58,405 bases of DNA from Ensifer sp. USDA 6670 (GCA_000421085.1 ATWE01000025.1:1-58405), one strand, 5' to 3'. Counted from the stretch's first letter, positions 26,939 to 35,888 are shown. The notes: generated by a model not told the origin, from the letters alone. Program-made: numbers and translations.

Positions 26939-28291
26939 ATGCGCATTCACTCGCATGCATTCTGGCTTAGCCTTGCCGCGGCGACGGCGTTCGCCTCACC
27001 GACACTTGCCGCCGATCTTTCGATCACCTGCCGCTGCGTCGAGGGCGGCGTGAACTCCGAGCTCGCCGCTTGGATCAAAAAAAGCGTCATTCCCGGCTTT
27101 ACCAAGATCAAGGGTGACGGGGTCAAGGTCACCCTTACCGAATTCGCCGGTTCAGACGAGCAGTTGACGCAGCAGCTCGCGCTGGACTTTTCCACCGGCG
27201 CCGGCCCGGACGTCGCCGGGTTCGACGGCTTCCTGATCCCCAGCTTCGTCGAGGGCGGACTTTTGAAGCCGCTCGAGGAACTCGCCGGCGATGCCGTGAC
27301 GAAGTGGGACGGCTGGAGCCACATTACCGAAGGTGCCCAGGCGCTGATGTCCTATCACGCCAAGCCCTATGGCCTTTCGCTCGGCACCGATGTGCGCGTG
27401 ATCTTCGTGCGCGCCGATCTCTTGAAGGAGGTCGGCACCGACCCCGCAACCTGGCAGCCCACGTCCTGGGACGAGCTGCTCGATACGGCCCGCAAGCTCA
27501 AAGCCAAGAAGCCCGACTCCTTCCCGCTGCAGATCAACGCCGGCGTGCCTATGGGCGAGGCGACGACCATGCAAGGCTACTGGATGGCGCTGCTCGGCAC
27601 CGGTGAGCAGGTCACCGACGACAAGGGCCGCTATATCGTCTCGAGTCAGGGCATTCTCGACACACTCAATCTCTATAAGACCATCTATGTGGACGAGAAG
27701 CTCGGCGACCAGCGGGCCCAATTGCTGGGAGACGGTCGCAATCGCACGTTTGCGAACTTCCGCGACGGCAAGACCGCGATGCTTCTCGAAAGCGACTGGT
27801 TCTATCGCTCGGTCACCGCTCCCGGCTCCGAATTTGCCGTCGAAAATCGCGACCAGGTGGTGACCTGGGCAAAGATGCCCGCCAAGGAGCCTGGCAAGGG
27901 CATCCGTGGCCAGGACTTCGTGACAATCTCCGGCGGCACGGGCTTCGTCCTCAATCCCCATACCGATGAAAAGGAACTGGCCTGGGAACTGCTCGCCTTC
28001 ATGAACAGCAAGGAGCAGCTCGCCGAGTTCCAGAAGTACGAGCCGCGCATCCGCATTCGCGACGACGTAGAAATCGCGGACGCCCCCTTCCTTGCGGAAA
28101 CGTCGCAGGCGTTGATGCCACTCACGACCGCGCGACCGAATGACGCCAAATACAATGCCGTTTCGGCCGAGATCCAGCGCATGACCGAGGCGGTCGTCTC
28201 GGGCGAGCTGTCGCCGCAAGATGCCATGAGCCGCTATCGAGATGCCGTGACCCGGATCGTGGGCAAGGAAAACACCGTGAGCCTGCTCTAA
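26939..28291 (+). CDS. ABC transporter sugar-binding protein
   Basis: 450 residues from the ATG at 26939, which follows GGGAGG; the frame opens at 26891 but without a site. A signal peptide (about 1-24, ending SPTLAA) precedes a family 1 extracellular solute-binding fold: TQQLALDFSTGAGPDVAGFDGFLIPSF and NFRDGKTAMLLESDWFYRS are typical of it. It should bind a carbohydrate in the periplasm and present it to the two permeases downstream. It is the first gene of the plus-strand sugar operon, directly behind the LacI operator. Confidence 0.93.
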   Translation: MRIHSHAFWLSLAAATAFASPTLAADLSITCRCVEGGVNSELAAWIKKSVIPGFTKIKGDGVKVTLTEFAGSDEQLTQQLALDFSTGAGPDVAGFDGFLIPSFVEGGLLKPLEELAGDAVTKWDGWSHITEGAQALMSYHAKPYGLSLGTDVRVIFVRADLLKEVGTDPATWQPTSWDELLDTARKLKAKKPDSFPLQINAGVPMGEATTMQGYWMALLGTGEQVTDDKGRYIVSSQGILDTLNLYKTIYVDEKLGDQRAQLLGDGRNRTFANFRDGKTAMLLESDWFYRSVTAPGSEFAVENRDQVVTWAKMPAKEPGKGIRGQDFVTISGGTGFVLNPHTDEKELAWELLAFMNSKEQLAEFQKYEPRIRIRDDVEIADAPFLAETSQALMPLTTARPNDAKYNAVSAEIQRMTEAVVSGELSPQDAMSRYRDAVTRIVGKENTVSLL

Positions 28292-28330
28292 CGCACTCGC
28301 TCCGCATCCGCACGGCAGGCATGACAATCC

Positions 28331-28372
28331 TCCGCGCATATGGGGTCGGCAGAGACGCCTCATATGCGCGGA
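28331..28372 (+). promoter_or_regulatory. Intercistronic hairpin between binding protein and permease genes
   Basis: A perfect 12-bp inverted repeat: arms TCCGCGCATATG (28331-28342) and CATATGCGCGGA (28361-28372), with GGG/CCT pairing possible at the base of the 18-base loop. No T-run follows. In sugar ABC operons such stems commonly stabilise the binding-protein mRNA or reduce read-through into the permeases, giving excess binding protein. Confidence 0.65.
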
Positions 28373-28385
28373 AGCAGGAGGTCGG

Positions 28386-29297
28386 ATGAAATCCTTTTCC
28401 CTTCTATCCCGCGGCACCGGGATCGTCTTCCTTGCCCCGGCAGGATTGCTGATCGGCGCCTTCGTCATCGCGCCGTTCTTCTGGGTCATCTATGTTTCCT
28501 TCACCAACCGCTCGCTGTTGGGCCGCACTGCGCTGGCCCCGGATTTCGTCGGGCTGGCAAATTATTTCTCGCTCTTCGACGCGGCGACCTTCTTTACGCG
28601 CGGCGAATTCGGGTCGTCGCTGATCCTTACGATCCAGTTCGTTCTCCTGTCGGCGGTCGTCGGCCAGGCCGCACTCGGCATGCTGCTGGCGTGGATGCTG
28701 CAGTCGGTGCCCAAATCGCTGAAGCATGTGACCGAGACGGTGGCGATCGGTGCGTGGATCCTTCCGGAGGTGGTGATCGCTTTCGCATGGTTCGCCTTTC
28801 TCGACTACGAGAACGGTACGCTCAACATGATCATGGAAGCGCTGGGCTTCCCGCCAGGTGACTGGCTTCTGTCCTTTCCGTTCTGGGCGATCGTCGTCTT
28901 CAACACCTGGCGCGGAACGGCCTTTTCCATGATGCTGTTCAACTCCGCCTTCTCCTCCATTCCGCCGAGCTATTTCCAGGCGGCGGACGTCGCCGGCGCT
29001 TCGAGCTGGCAGAAATTCCGCGATATCGGCCTGCCGCTCGTCCGCGGCCATGTGGTTACCGACCTGATCCTCATCACCATGTGGAGCTTCAATGTCTTCA
29101 CGCCGTTCCTGCTGACGAGCGGGGGACCGTCCTATCGTACCGAGATCCTGCCGATCTACACTTATCGCATCGCCTTCCGCGATTTCGATTTCGGCAAAGG
29201 TGCGGCTGTCGGCGTGGTGGTCATGCTGATCAACCTCGTCTTCGCCCTCTTCTATCTCTGGGTGATGCGCCGTCGCGCCAAGGGAGTGGCTGCATGA
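28386..29297 (+). CDS. ABC sugar transporter permease (MalF/UgpA type)
   Basis: A 303-residue membrane protein with about six hydrophobic segments. The EAA motif, which contacts the ATPase, reads YFQAADVAGASSWQKFRDIGLP at about residues 198-219. A GGAGG site lies before the ATG. The stop overlaps the start of the second permease (ATGA), so the two are translationally coupled, as is usual for heterodimeric permeases. The substrate is not identifiable from the permease sequence. Confidence 0.93.
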   Translation: MKSFSLLSRGTGIVFLAPAGLLIGAFVIAPFFWVIYVSFTNRSLLGRTALAPDFVGLANYFSLFDAATFFTRGEFGSSLILTIQFVLLSAVVGQAALGMLLAWMLQSVPKSLKHVTETVAIGAWILPEVVIAFAWFAFLDYENGTLNMIMEALGFPPGDWLLSFPFWAIVVFNTWRGTAFSMMLFNSAFSSIPPSYFQAADVAGASSWQKFRDIGLPLVRGHVVTDLILITMWSFNVFTPFLLTSGGPSYRTEILPIYTYRIAFRDFDFGKGAAVGVVVMLINLVFALFYLWVMRRRAKGVAA

Positions 29298-30124
29298 CGC
29301 GTTACCTCGGCCTCTACTTCACCCGCATCGGTTTTTCGGCGGCAACGGCGCTGATCGGGGTATTCTTCGCCCTGCCGCTGGTCTGGTTCATCTTCGCGCC
29401 CTTCAACCCACGCGCCGAGTTGGGGCTTTCCGTTCCGGAGCCGTTCTCGCTCACGAATTTTGAAGCCGTTTTCCAGAATGGCTTCGCCATGCGCGGCCTC
29501 TGGAACTCTCTCGTCCAGAGCGTCGGCGGCGTCATCCTCGTGGGCGCAGGAGCCACGCTTGCCTCCTATGCGCTGTCGCGCTCACCCATTCCCGGCAAGA
29601 GCGTCATTACCTACATCCTGCTGCTCTTCTCCTCCGTCGTGTCGGGATCGGCGGCGATGGTGCCGATCTTCCTGATCATCAACGGCGTCGGCCTCATCGA
29701 CACACAGATCGCCGTGATTCTCGTATTCGCCGGCGGGCTTTTGCCGACCGCCATGTTCATCCTGCGCGATTTCATCGACAGCATCCCCAAGAGCTACGAG
29801 GAGAGCGCCATGGTGGCCGGAGCCTCGCCCGTCCAAGCCTTCTTCGACGTGGCGCTGCCGGTCATCCGACCGGGCATCGTGGTCGTGGTCGTGTGGGCGT
29901 TCGTGAGCATCTGGGGAAGCTTCCTCATCCCCTTCATCCTGCTGCGCTCCAGCGAGAAGATGCCCGCTTCGGTAGCGATCTATTCCTTCTATTCCGAAGC
30001 GGGCACGCCCATCGTCACGCTGCTCGCCGCCTATTCCCTGCTCTACTCGCTTCCCGTCGTCATTCTCTACCTGTTCGTGAGCTGGAAGTTCGGTTTCCGG
30101 TTCTTCGGCGGTATCAAGGCTTAA
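29294..30124 (+). CDS. ABC sugar transporter permease (MalG/UgpE type)
   Basis: A 276-residue membrane protein starting in the ATGA overlap with the preceding permease; the longer frame from 29081 is internal to that gene. About six hydrophobic segments and the EAA motif YEESAMVAGASPVQAFFDVALP (about 165-186) place it in the MalG/UgpE group. It pairs with the preceding permease and the ATPase that starts 6 bases downstream. Confidence 0.93.
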   Translation: MTRYLGLYFTRIGFSAATALIGVFFALPLVWFIFAPFNPRAELGLSVPEPFSLTNFEAVFQNGFAMRGLWNSLVQSVGGVILVGAGATLASYALSRSPIPGKSVITYILLLFSSVVSGSAAMVPIFLIINGVGLIDTQIAVILVFAGGLLPTAMFILRDFIDSIPKSYEESAMVAGASPVQAFFDVALPVIRPGIVVVVVWAFVSIWGSFLIPFILLRSSEKMPASVAIYSFYSEAGTPIVTLLAAYSLLYSLPVVILYLFVSWKFGFRFFGGIKA

Positions 30125-30130
30125 GATTCC

Positions 30131-31240
30131 ATGGCTTCCATACGCTTTAAGGGCATCACCAAGAAATTCGGCGAGTTTGTCGCCGTCTCAGATCTCAATC
30201 TCGAAATGAAAGACGGCGAATTCGTATGCCTCCTTGGCCCCTCAGGCTGCGGCAAGACGACGACCCTGCGCATGATCGCCGGCCTGGAGACGCCGACCTC
30301 CGGCCAGCTGCTGATCGGCGACCGCGACGTCACCTTCCTGCATCCGAAGGCCCGCAAAATCTCCATGGTCTTCCAGGATTACGCGCTCTACCCGCACATG
30401 AACCTCGCCGACAACATCGCCTATCCGCTGAAGGTGCGCGGAGAAGCCGAAGCCAAGCGCCATGCACGGGCCCGCGAAGTGGCGGATGTACTGAAGATCG
30501 GTCACCTCATGGAGCGCATGCCCGCGCAGATTTCAGGCGGGCAGCAGCAGCGTACCTCGCTTGCGCGCGCGCTGGTCTATCCGTCCGAGGTCTGTCTCTT
30601 CGACGAGCCGCTCTCCAATCTCGACGCGAAGCTCAGGCTGGAGGCGCGCGGCTTCCTCAATCATCTGCAGCGCGACATGGGTATGACGGCGGTCTATGTC
30701 ACCCACGACCAGGCCGAAGCGATGGCCCTTGCCACCCGGGTCGCGGTGATGGATGCGGGCGAGGTGGTGCAATACGCGCCGCCTATGGAGGTCTATCGCC
30801 GCCCCGCCACCACGTTCGTCGCCAATTTCGTCGGCAGCCCCCCGATGAACCTGCTGCCCGTCGAAGCGATGATTGCCGACGGTGCGCTCCACCTGAAGGC
30901 CGACAGGATTTCAGTCGCGCCACTGCCGGTCTCGCGCTCGGTTGCCGCGGCATTGAAAGGCAACGGCAAGCTGACCCTCGGCATTCGCCCCGAGCATCTG
31001 TCGATCGCGCGCGGCGCTGAAGCAAATGCAATCACCGGCCCGCTCTTCGCCAACGAAAATATGGGGCCAGAGAAGCTCGTTACGCTTGAGCGGGACGATG
31101 CCGCGCGCTTTACCGCTCGCATCTTTGCCGACGATGTGATCTCGCTCGGCAAGACCGTGACGCTCGGCTTTTCTTCCGAACACATCCACCTCTTCGATGT
31201 GGCCGGCGCTCGGCTTCCCATGAACGGGGAAGAGGTCTGA
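30131..31240 (+). CDS. ABC transporter ATP-binding protein (UgpC/MalK family)
   Basis: A 369-residue sugar importer ATPase. Walker A is GPSGCGKTT (36-44), the signature ISGGQQQR (134-141) and Walker B CLFDEP (155-160). The H-loop is in YVTHDQAEA. A C-terminal regulatory TOBE-like domain of about 130 residues follows (LTLGIRPEHLSIA). This long C-terminus is characteristic of CUT1-type transporters for di- and oligosaccharides or glycerol-phosphates. Next gene 1 base after the stop. Confidence 0.95.
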   Translation: MASIRFKGITKKFGEFVAVSDLNLEMKDGEFVCLLGPSGCGKTTTLRMIAGLETPTSGQLLIGDRDVTFLHPKARKISMVFQDYALYPHMNLADNIAYPLKVRGEAEAKRHARAREVADVLKIGHLMERMPAQISGGQQQRTSLARALVYPSEVCLFDEPLSNLDAKLRLEARGFLNHLQRDMGMTAVYVTHDQAEAMALATRVAVMDAGEVVQYAPPMEVYRRPATTFVANFVGSPPMNLLPVEAMIADGALHLKADRISVAPLPVSRSVAAALKGNGKLTLGIRPEHLSIARGAEANAITGPLFANENMGPEKLVTLERDDAARFTARIFADDVISLGKTVTLGFSSEHIHLFDVAGARLPMNGEEV

Positions 31241-31241
31241 C

Positions 31242-32636
31242 ATGCAGTGTAACCTGCATCTGACGCCGGTCGACAAGGCCCGTTCGCCCTACTTCTATGT
31301 GCCGTTCGTCGTTCCGCCGGGCACGACCCGGCTTGATGTGACGATGCGCTACGAGCAGGCCAGCGACTGCATCATCGATCTCGGCTGCGCCGATCCGCGG
31401 CTTGGCGACTTCCCGGGTGAACAGGGCTTTCGCGGCTGGAGTGGCGGCGCGCGCGACGGCTTCTTTGTGGCGACCGATGACGCCACGCCCGGTTATGTGC
31501 ATGGAGAGATGCCGACCGGCACATGGCGCGTGATACTGGGGCTCTACAGGGTTCCCGAACAAGGCGTCGACGTCCAATTGACCTTCGCATTCGACGACGC
31601 GCCGCGCCCGTACACGCCGCAGTCGCAACGCCCGCGCCCCGTTCGCAAGGGTGCCGGCTGGTACAAGGGCGACCTGCACTGCCACACCTTCCATTCGGAT
31701 GCGCAAGGCAGTCCGGAAGTCCTGCATTCCGCGGCGAGGCAGGCGGGGCTCGATTTTCTCGCCGTATCCGATCACAACACCACCACTCAGCGGCGTTATT
31801 TCCACGCCCACTCCTCGCCGGCGCTCGTCTTCGTGCGCGCGATGGAAGTGACCACAGCCGCAGGCCACGCCAACGTCTTCGGCGTTGATGACTGGATCGA
31901 CTTCCGCATGACCAGATGGGAGGACGCTCACAGGCTGTCGCAGATCGTGCACGACAAGGGCGGATTGCTATCGATAAACCACGACAAGCCGACCATCCCC
32001 TGGGAATATGCGTTGCCGCGGCTCGACTGCATGGAGGTCTGGCAGCAGGCGTGGTTTGCGCGCAACTGGATATCGCTTCGGCGCTATCAGGAGCGGCTCG
32101 CTTCGGGCTGCAAGTTGTCGGCCATCGGTGGCAGCGACTATCACCAGCCGGCCCGATTGCTGCCGGAGGGTCCGTTGGTGCTCGCCCGTCCAACAACGGT
32201 TCTGTGGCTGGCGGAACTCTCCGAAGATGCCGTGCTTGCCGCGATGAAGGCAGGGCACGGCTACGTCACTGAAAGCCCCCGCGGCCCGCATCTTGCGCTG
32301 ACCGTCGACGGCGTACCGATGGGTGCGACCGTTTCCGGCGGACACGCGCAGGCGCATGTCACCGGTGCGGCGGGCGACCTCCTGGCCTGGTACGACGCGA
32401 CCGGCGAGATCGCGCGCATGCCAATCGAGGCGGTCGACCAGACGTTCCTTCTCGAAGCCGCTCCGCAAAAATTTCTGCGTTGCGAAATTCTCGCCCATGC
32501 CAGCCACGCCGCACTCGTCGGGGAGTTTTTAGCCGCCCTCGGTGATGGCCCGCTTCCCTGGGGCCTGAGCCAGGCGGAACTCGAAGCCGAGCCGCTGCGC
32601 CGCGCAATTTCCAATCCCGTCTATTTCGCGCCATAG
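31242..32636 (+). CDS. CehA/McbA family metallohydrolase (PHP domain)
   Basis: 464 residues. A beta-rich N-terminal domain (about 1-125) precedes a PHP/amidohydrolase-like catalytic domain. Metal-binding residues are seen in GDLHCHTFHSD (His146, His148, Asp153), SDHNTT (Asp177, His178) and a later GGSDYH (about 298-303). CehA and McbA hydrolyse carbamates, but the family also contains phosphoesterases and is widespread in sugar operons. Here a role in processing an imported glycoside or phosphorylated sugar is more likely than pesticide breakdown (inference). It starts 1 base after the ATPase stop, in the same operon. Confidence 0.85.
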   Translation: MQCNLHLTPVDKARSPYFYVPFVVPPGTTRLDVTMRYEQASDCIIDLGCADPRLGDFPGEQGFRGWSGGARDGFFVATDDATPGYVHGEMPTGTWRVILGLYRVPEQGVDVQLTFAFDDAPRPYTPQSQRPRPVRKGAGWYKGDLHCHTFHSDAQGSPEVLHSAARQAGLDFLAVSDHNTTTQRRYFHAHSSPALVFVRAMEVTTAAGHANVFGVDDWIDFRMTRWEDAHRLSQIVHDKGGLLSINHDKPTIPWEYALPRLDCMEVWQQAWFARNWISLRRYQERLASGCKLSAIGGSDYHQPARLLPEGPLVLARPTTVLWLAELSEDAVLAAMKAGHGYVTESPRGPHLALTVDGVPMGATVSGGHAQAHVTGAAGDLLAWYDATGEIARMPIEAVDQTFLLEAAPQKFLRCEILAHASHAALVGEFLAALGDGPLPWGLSQAELEAEPLRRAISNPVYFAP

Positions 32637-32647
32637 GAAAAGCCCCG

Positions 32648-33499
32648 ATGCTCCTCTCCAACGCCCCCTGTTCCTGGGGCATCTTCTATCCCGACAGTCC
32701 GCGCGTGAGCGCTTTGCAATATCTCGACGAAGTCGCGGCAGCCGGCTACCAGGGCACCGAACTCGGCCCCTACGGTTTCTTGCCCACCGATCCGGCAGCT
32801 TTGCAGGATGCGCTTGCCGACCGGGCCCTTGCACTCGTCGGCGCGGTGCACGTGCATACATTTTCAGATCCTCTTAGCGGCCCGCAACTGCTTGCGGATG
32901 CCGAGAAGATCGGCAAGCTGCTTCATGCGCTCGGCGCGCGTTCGCTTACACTCATGGACGAGGGCAACGTCTATCCGTCACATTCGGTCGGCCGGCTCTC
33001 CGACGTGCAGTGGCGGACGATGACCTGTATGCTGCGGGACACCCAGGCGCTGCTCCTTGAAAGGTTCAACATCGCGCTGGCCTTCCATCCGCATGTGGCA
33101 ACGGCGGTGGAGTTCGAGGAGCAGATCGACCGCCTGTTGCAGGATACGGAAATCGAACTCTGTTTCGATACCGGCCATCATGCCTTCTGGAATCAGGACC
33201 CCCTCGCCTACATGGGCAAGGTCCGGGACCGCATTGGCTCAATGCACCTGAAGAATGTCGACGCCAGCGTGCGCAGGCGCATGCTCGCCGGAGACCTGAC
33301 CGTGCGCGAAGCGTTCGAGGCGGGCGCCATGTGCCCGCTCCCCGACGGCGTTGTCGACATCGCCGCGGTAGTGCGGACGCTCAAGGAGCGTCGCTTCGCC
33401 GGCCCCGTGGTTGTCGAGCAGGACTACTTCGAGGTCATGAGCGAGGGGCCTGCTGAGCTTGCAACGCGCAACGCCGAATTCCTGAAACCACTTATCTAG
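32648..33499 (+). CDS. Sugar phosphate isomerase/epimerase family protein (TIM barrel)
   Basis: 283 residues with the xylose-isomerase-like TIM-barrel pattern: SNAPCSWGIFYPDSPR at the start, the EVAAAGYQGTELGPYGFLP strand, FDTGHHAFW, and IGSMHLKNVD with a metal-ligand His. Members isomerise or epimerise sugars, inosose or hydroxypyruvate-like molecules (IolE/IolI relatives). The pairing with the oxidoreductase immediately downstream is typical of keto-sugar or inositol-like catabolism. No signal peptide. Confidence 0.85.
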   Translation: MLLSNAPCSWGIFYPDSPRVSALQYLDEVAAAGYQGTELGPYGFLPTDPAALQDALADRALALVGAVHVHTFSDPLSGPQLLADAEKIGKLLHALGARSLTLMDEGNVYPSHSVGRLSDVQWRTMTCMLRDTQALLLERFNIALAFHPHVATAVEFEEQIDRLLQDTEIELCFDTGHHAFWNQDPLAYMGKVRDRIGSMHLKNVDASVRRRMLAGDLTVREAFEAGAMCPLPDGVVDIAAVVRTLKERRFAGPVVVEQDYFEVMSEGPAELATRNAEFLKPLI

Positions 33500-33511
33500 G
33501 AGCAGTCGCCG

Positions 33512-34570
33512 ATGCAGATTTCTGTCGGCCTGATCGGCCTGGGCGAGGTCGCCCAGCTCATGCATCTTCCCCTCCTCGCGGACCACCCCGGCTTCCGGAT
33601 CGCCGGCGTCTGCGACGTTTCGCCGATGCTGGTCGACGCGATGGGCGCGCGCTACGGCGCTCCTCTTCGCACCACCCGTGTCGAGGAAATGCTGGCGGCA
33701 CCAGAAATCGATGCAGTGTTCATCCTGGCGCCGGACTACCTGCATTCGGAGCTTCTCGGTCAAGCGATCGAAGCGAACAAGCACGTCTTCATCGAAAAGC
33801 CGGTCTGCCTTACGCGGCGCGAGCTTCTGTCGCTCATAGAGCGCAACAGAAACAACCCGAAAACGGTCTTCGTCGGCTACATGCGTCGTTACGCCAGGCC
33901 GTTCCTGGAACTAAAAGAGCGCATGCCTCCAAGCGAGGAGATCCGCCACGTCCGTATCCGCGACCTAATCCGCGAGTCGCGCTTCTTTGTCGACCAGACG
34001 CGCCACATCGTGCGTGCGACCGATGTTTCCGCGGCAATCACCGCCAAAGGTCGCGCGCGGACACAGGCACTCCTGAGGGAAGTGATGGGCGAGGATCGCC
34101 CCGAGCATGCGGTGCGCGCCTATGAGGTGCTGACCGGACTGTCGTCACACAGCTTTTCCGCCATGCGCGAGCTCTTGGGCCGGCCGAACGAAGTGGCGGC
34201 CGCCCGGCAATCGCGCGGCGAATCACTGGTGGTGCTCTTCGACTACGGTCACTTCACCGCGGTTTATGAGGCGGTGATCCACGACGTCGCCCGCTTCGAC
34301 TCCGGTATCGAAGTCCTGACGCAGAACCGGCAATACAAGATCAACTACGACACACCCTATATCCGCAACCTGCCGACCCAGCTCGAAATCACCAGCTCCA
34401 CCGACACCGAGACCGGCACCGAGATTATAGGGCCATTCTACGAGGATGCCTTTCGTGTGGAACTCGGCGCCTTTCATGACTGCGTCGCGCAAGGGACACG
34501 CCCAAAAAGCAATCTCGAGGACTCACTTGCCGACCTTGACCTCTTCGCCGAGGTCGGGCGGCATTTCTGA
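33512..34570 (+). CDS. Gfo/Idh/MocA family oxidoreductase
   Basis: A 352-residue NAD(P)-dependent sugar dehydrogenase. The Rossmann fold begins VGLIGLGEVAQLMHLPLL, and the catalytic lysine motif is HVFIEKPVC (about residues 90-98). The C-terminal sheet domain follows (about 120-350). It oxidises a sugar or inositol ring hydroxyl, then acts with the isomerase. It is the last gene of the operon; no clear terminator follows. Confidence 0.9.
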   Translation: MQISVGLIGLGEVAQLMHLPLLADHPGFRIAGVCDVSPMLVDAMGARYGAPLRTTRVEEMLAAPEIDAVFILAPDYLHSELLGQAIEANKHVFIEKPVCLTRRELLSLIERNRNNPKTVFVGYMRRYARPFLELKERMPPSEEIRHVRIRDLIRESRFFVDQTRHIVRATDVSAAITAKGRARTQALLREVMGEDRPEHAVRAYEVLTGLSSHSFSAMRELLGRPNEVAAARQSRGESLVVLFDYGHFTAVYEAVIHDVARFDSGIEVLTQNRQYKINYDTPYIRNLPTQLEITSSTDTETGTEIIGPFYEDAFRVELGAFHDCVAQGTRPKSNLEDSLADLDLFAEVGRHF

Positions 34571-35083
34571 ACCTTCCCGCTGTACATGCGAGATCATGCC
34601 GCCTTGTACCCGAAACGTCGACTGGCACTTGGTGTCGTTTTGCAGTTACTGTGAGGATCGCCTCTCAATCAGACGCTATATCGGATTTCGGCCTTTAGAA
34701 CTCACAAATCGCATTCGCCAGCCCTCGTGAGTGGCGCGACCTTTGGTTGATCGGCACGATCTAACAACCAACCTTCCGTTCGACACATTATGCGATCGTG
34801 AACGTACAAAACCAAATCAGACTAAAGAAATCGGTATAATTGGCTCGTATGCCCCGCCTACGCACGGGTGTTTTTGAGCCGGGCTTGCCTACCCTTGACG
34901 GCTGGGTCAATCGGAGCGATGCGCAGCTGACGTTGTCGGGACCGATGTTATCGAGCAAGGAGAGGCAATTCCTGCTGTTCGCCACCCTATTCTGGGCCTT
35001 AGCCGAGCTTCTCCATCAGCTCGGGATAATGGTCGAGAAGACGTTGCAATTGACGGCTCGGCTATTGCGATGCTGTTTCACGC
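34571..35083. other. Gene-poor border region after the sugar operon
   Basis: No intact gene. It contains a copy of the 24-base dispersed repeat (34774-34797). On the minus strand, just before a stop near 34999, there is a short frame reading LQRLLDHYPELMEKLG that I cannot assign. Base composition becomes less regular than in the operon. I read it as the start of a remnant-rich region that extends to about 42.5 kb. Confidence 0.4.
34774..34797 (+). repeat. Dispersed 24-bp repeat, copy A
   Basis: Matches the shared unit found at 37898, 45468 and 58060 (core CATTATGCGATC) at most positions; it reads TTCGACACATTATGCGATC at its 3' part. Located at the left border of the remnant-rich region. Confidence 0.6.
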
Positions 35084-35200
35084 TCATAGTTGAATGGCCG
35101 TCTCAACGATCGCCATTGTGGCTTCAACGTGATGTCGAGCAGCCCGCTTTGCCCCGTCCTCGTCACGCTTCTCCAAAGCTTCGAGGATTCTGCGATGCTG
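35084..35200 (-). pseudogene. GntR-family regulator, C-terminal (FCD domain) remnant
   Basis: Thirty-eight codons read QHRRILEALEKRD, EDGAKRAARHH, VEATMAIVE and then end. This is the last helices of a FadR/FCD-type GntR regulator (pattern EH-x-x-IL-x-AL-x-x-RD...A-x-x-H-x-x-x). No upstream part of the regulator is present. It overlaps the 3' end of the cupin gene in another frame, so a deletion probably joined the cupin gene to the remnant. Confidence 0.6.
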
Positions 35201-35888
35201 GATTCGCACTTGGCAGGTTCGGAAACTTCTTAGGCTCGCTTTCGTCGGCCATATTGTCGCGATACCAGCTTGGTGCCATTATCTCCCCACGCCAACCGTA
35301 AATGGCAAACATGGGTTGAGCGGCACTTCGTATCGCATGGCTGACATTGCTTTGATGCAGCACGACATCACCCTGCTGCTTGGCAACGAATGAAGAAGCC
35401 ACGCCGGTCTGAAATTCCGCCTCCCCAGCGATGACGATATAAAACTCTTCCGCAGGATGGGCGTGCGCAGGATAGTAGGTATCGGGCCCAAGGATAAAGA
35501 GACCAAGGATCAAGTCATCGCTTAGGAACCGTCCGGTCGGCCCGATACACTCACCTGTCGCGAAGCGAGAGAGGAACGATTCAGTCCACGGCGTCTCCTT
35601 ATAGAATTCGCTCCAACGAGCGTACGGGAACGCGTTCAGGGCTGCGTGAAAAATCGCTTGGCAGAGACTGCTATCAGGGTCAAACAGCATCGGCCCGTAG
35701 CGCAGCCCCCGAACATCTACCGAACGCATTCTCGAGAGCGTAGGGGGTCGTGAAGTTTCTGCTTCGAGGTCGTCAGCAAAACACCTTGCAAGGGTGCGCA
35801 TCTCCGGATCCGATAACAGGTCTGCAGTTTTGCGCAGATATATTTGGGTTTCATGCACGAGTTGATAAATCTGCTTTTGTCCGCTCAT
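35163..35888 (-). CDS. Cupin, DMSP-lyase-like protein
   Basis: 241 residues from the ATG at 35888, preceded by GGAGCG; an in-frame ATG at 35969 lacks a site. The C-terminal half is a cupin barrel with metal ligands His142 and His144 (YPAHAHPAEEFY), Glu148, Tyr150 and His184 (NVSHAIRS). This is the motif layout of dimethylsulfoniopropionate lyases such as DddL/DddQ and their cupin relatives. The N-terminal part is mainly helical. The last residues (NPASQNPRSFGEA) are read from DNA of a GntR remnant in another frame, so the natural C-terminus may be altered. DMSP cleavage is a possibility, not a demonstrated function. Confidence 0.7.
   Translation of the reverse strand: MSGQKQIYQLVHETQIYLRKTADLLSDPEMRTLARCFADDLEAETSRPPTLSRMRSVDVRGLRYGPMLFDPDSSLCQAIFHAALNAFPYARWSEFYKETPWTESFLSRFATGECIGPTGRFLSDDLILGLFILGPDTYYPAHAHPAEEFYIVIAGEAEFQTGVASSFVAKQQGDVVLHQSNVSHAIRSAAQPMFAIYGWRGEIMAPSWYRDNMADESEPKKFPNLPSANPASQNPRSFGEA

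Noticed and set aside
27152..28489. Minus-strand ORF of 445 codons
   Set aside because: It is antisense to the sugar-binding protein gene and lacks motifs.
34840..35301. Plus-strand ORF of 153 codons
   Set aside because: It overlaps the end of the cupin gene and the GntR remnant on the other strand and shows no family resemblance.
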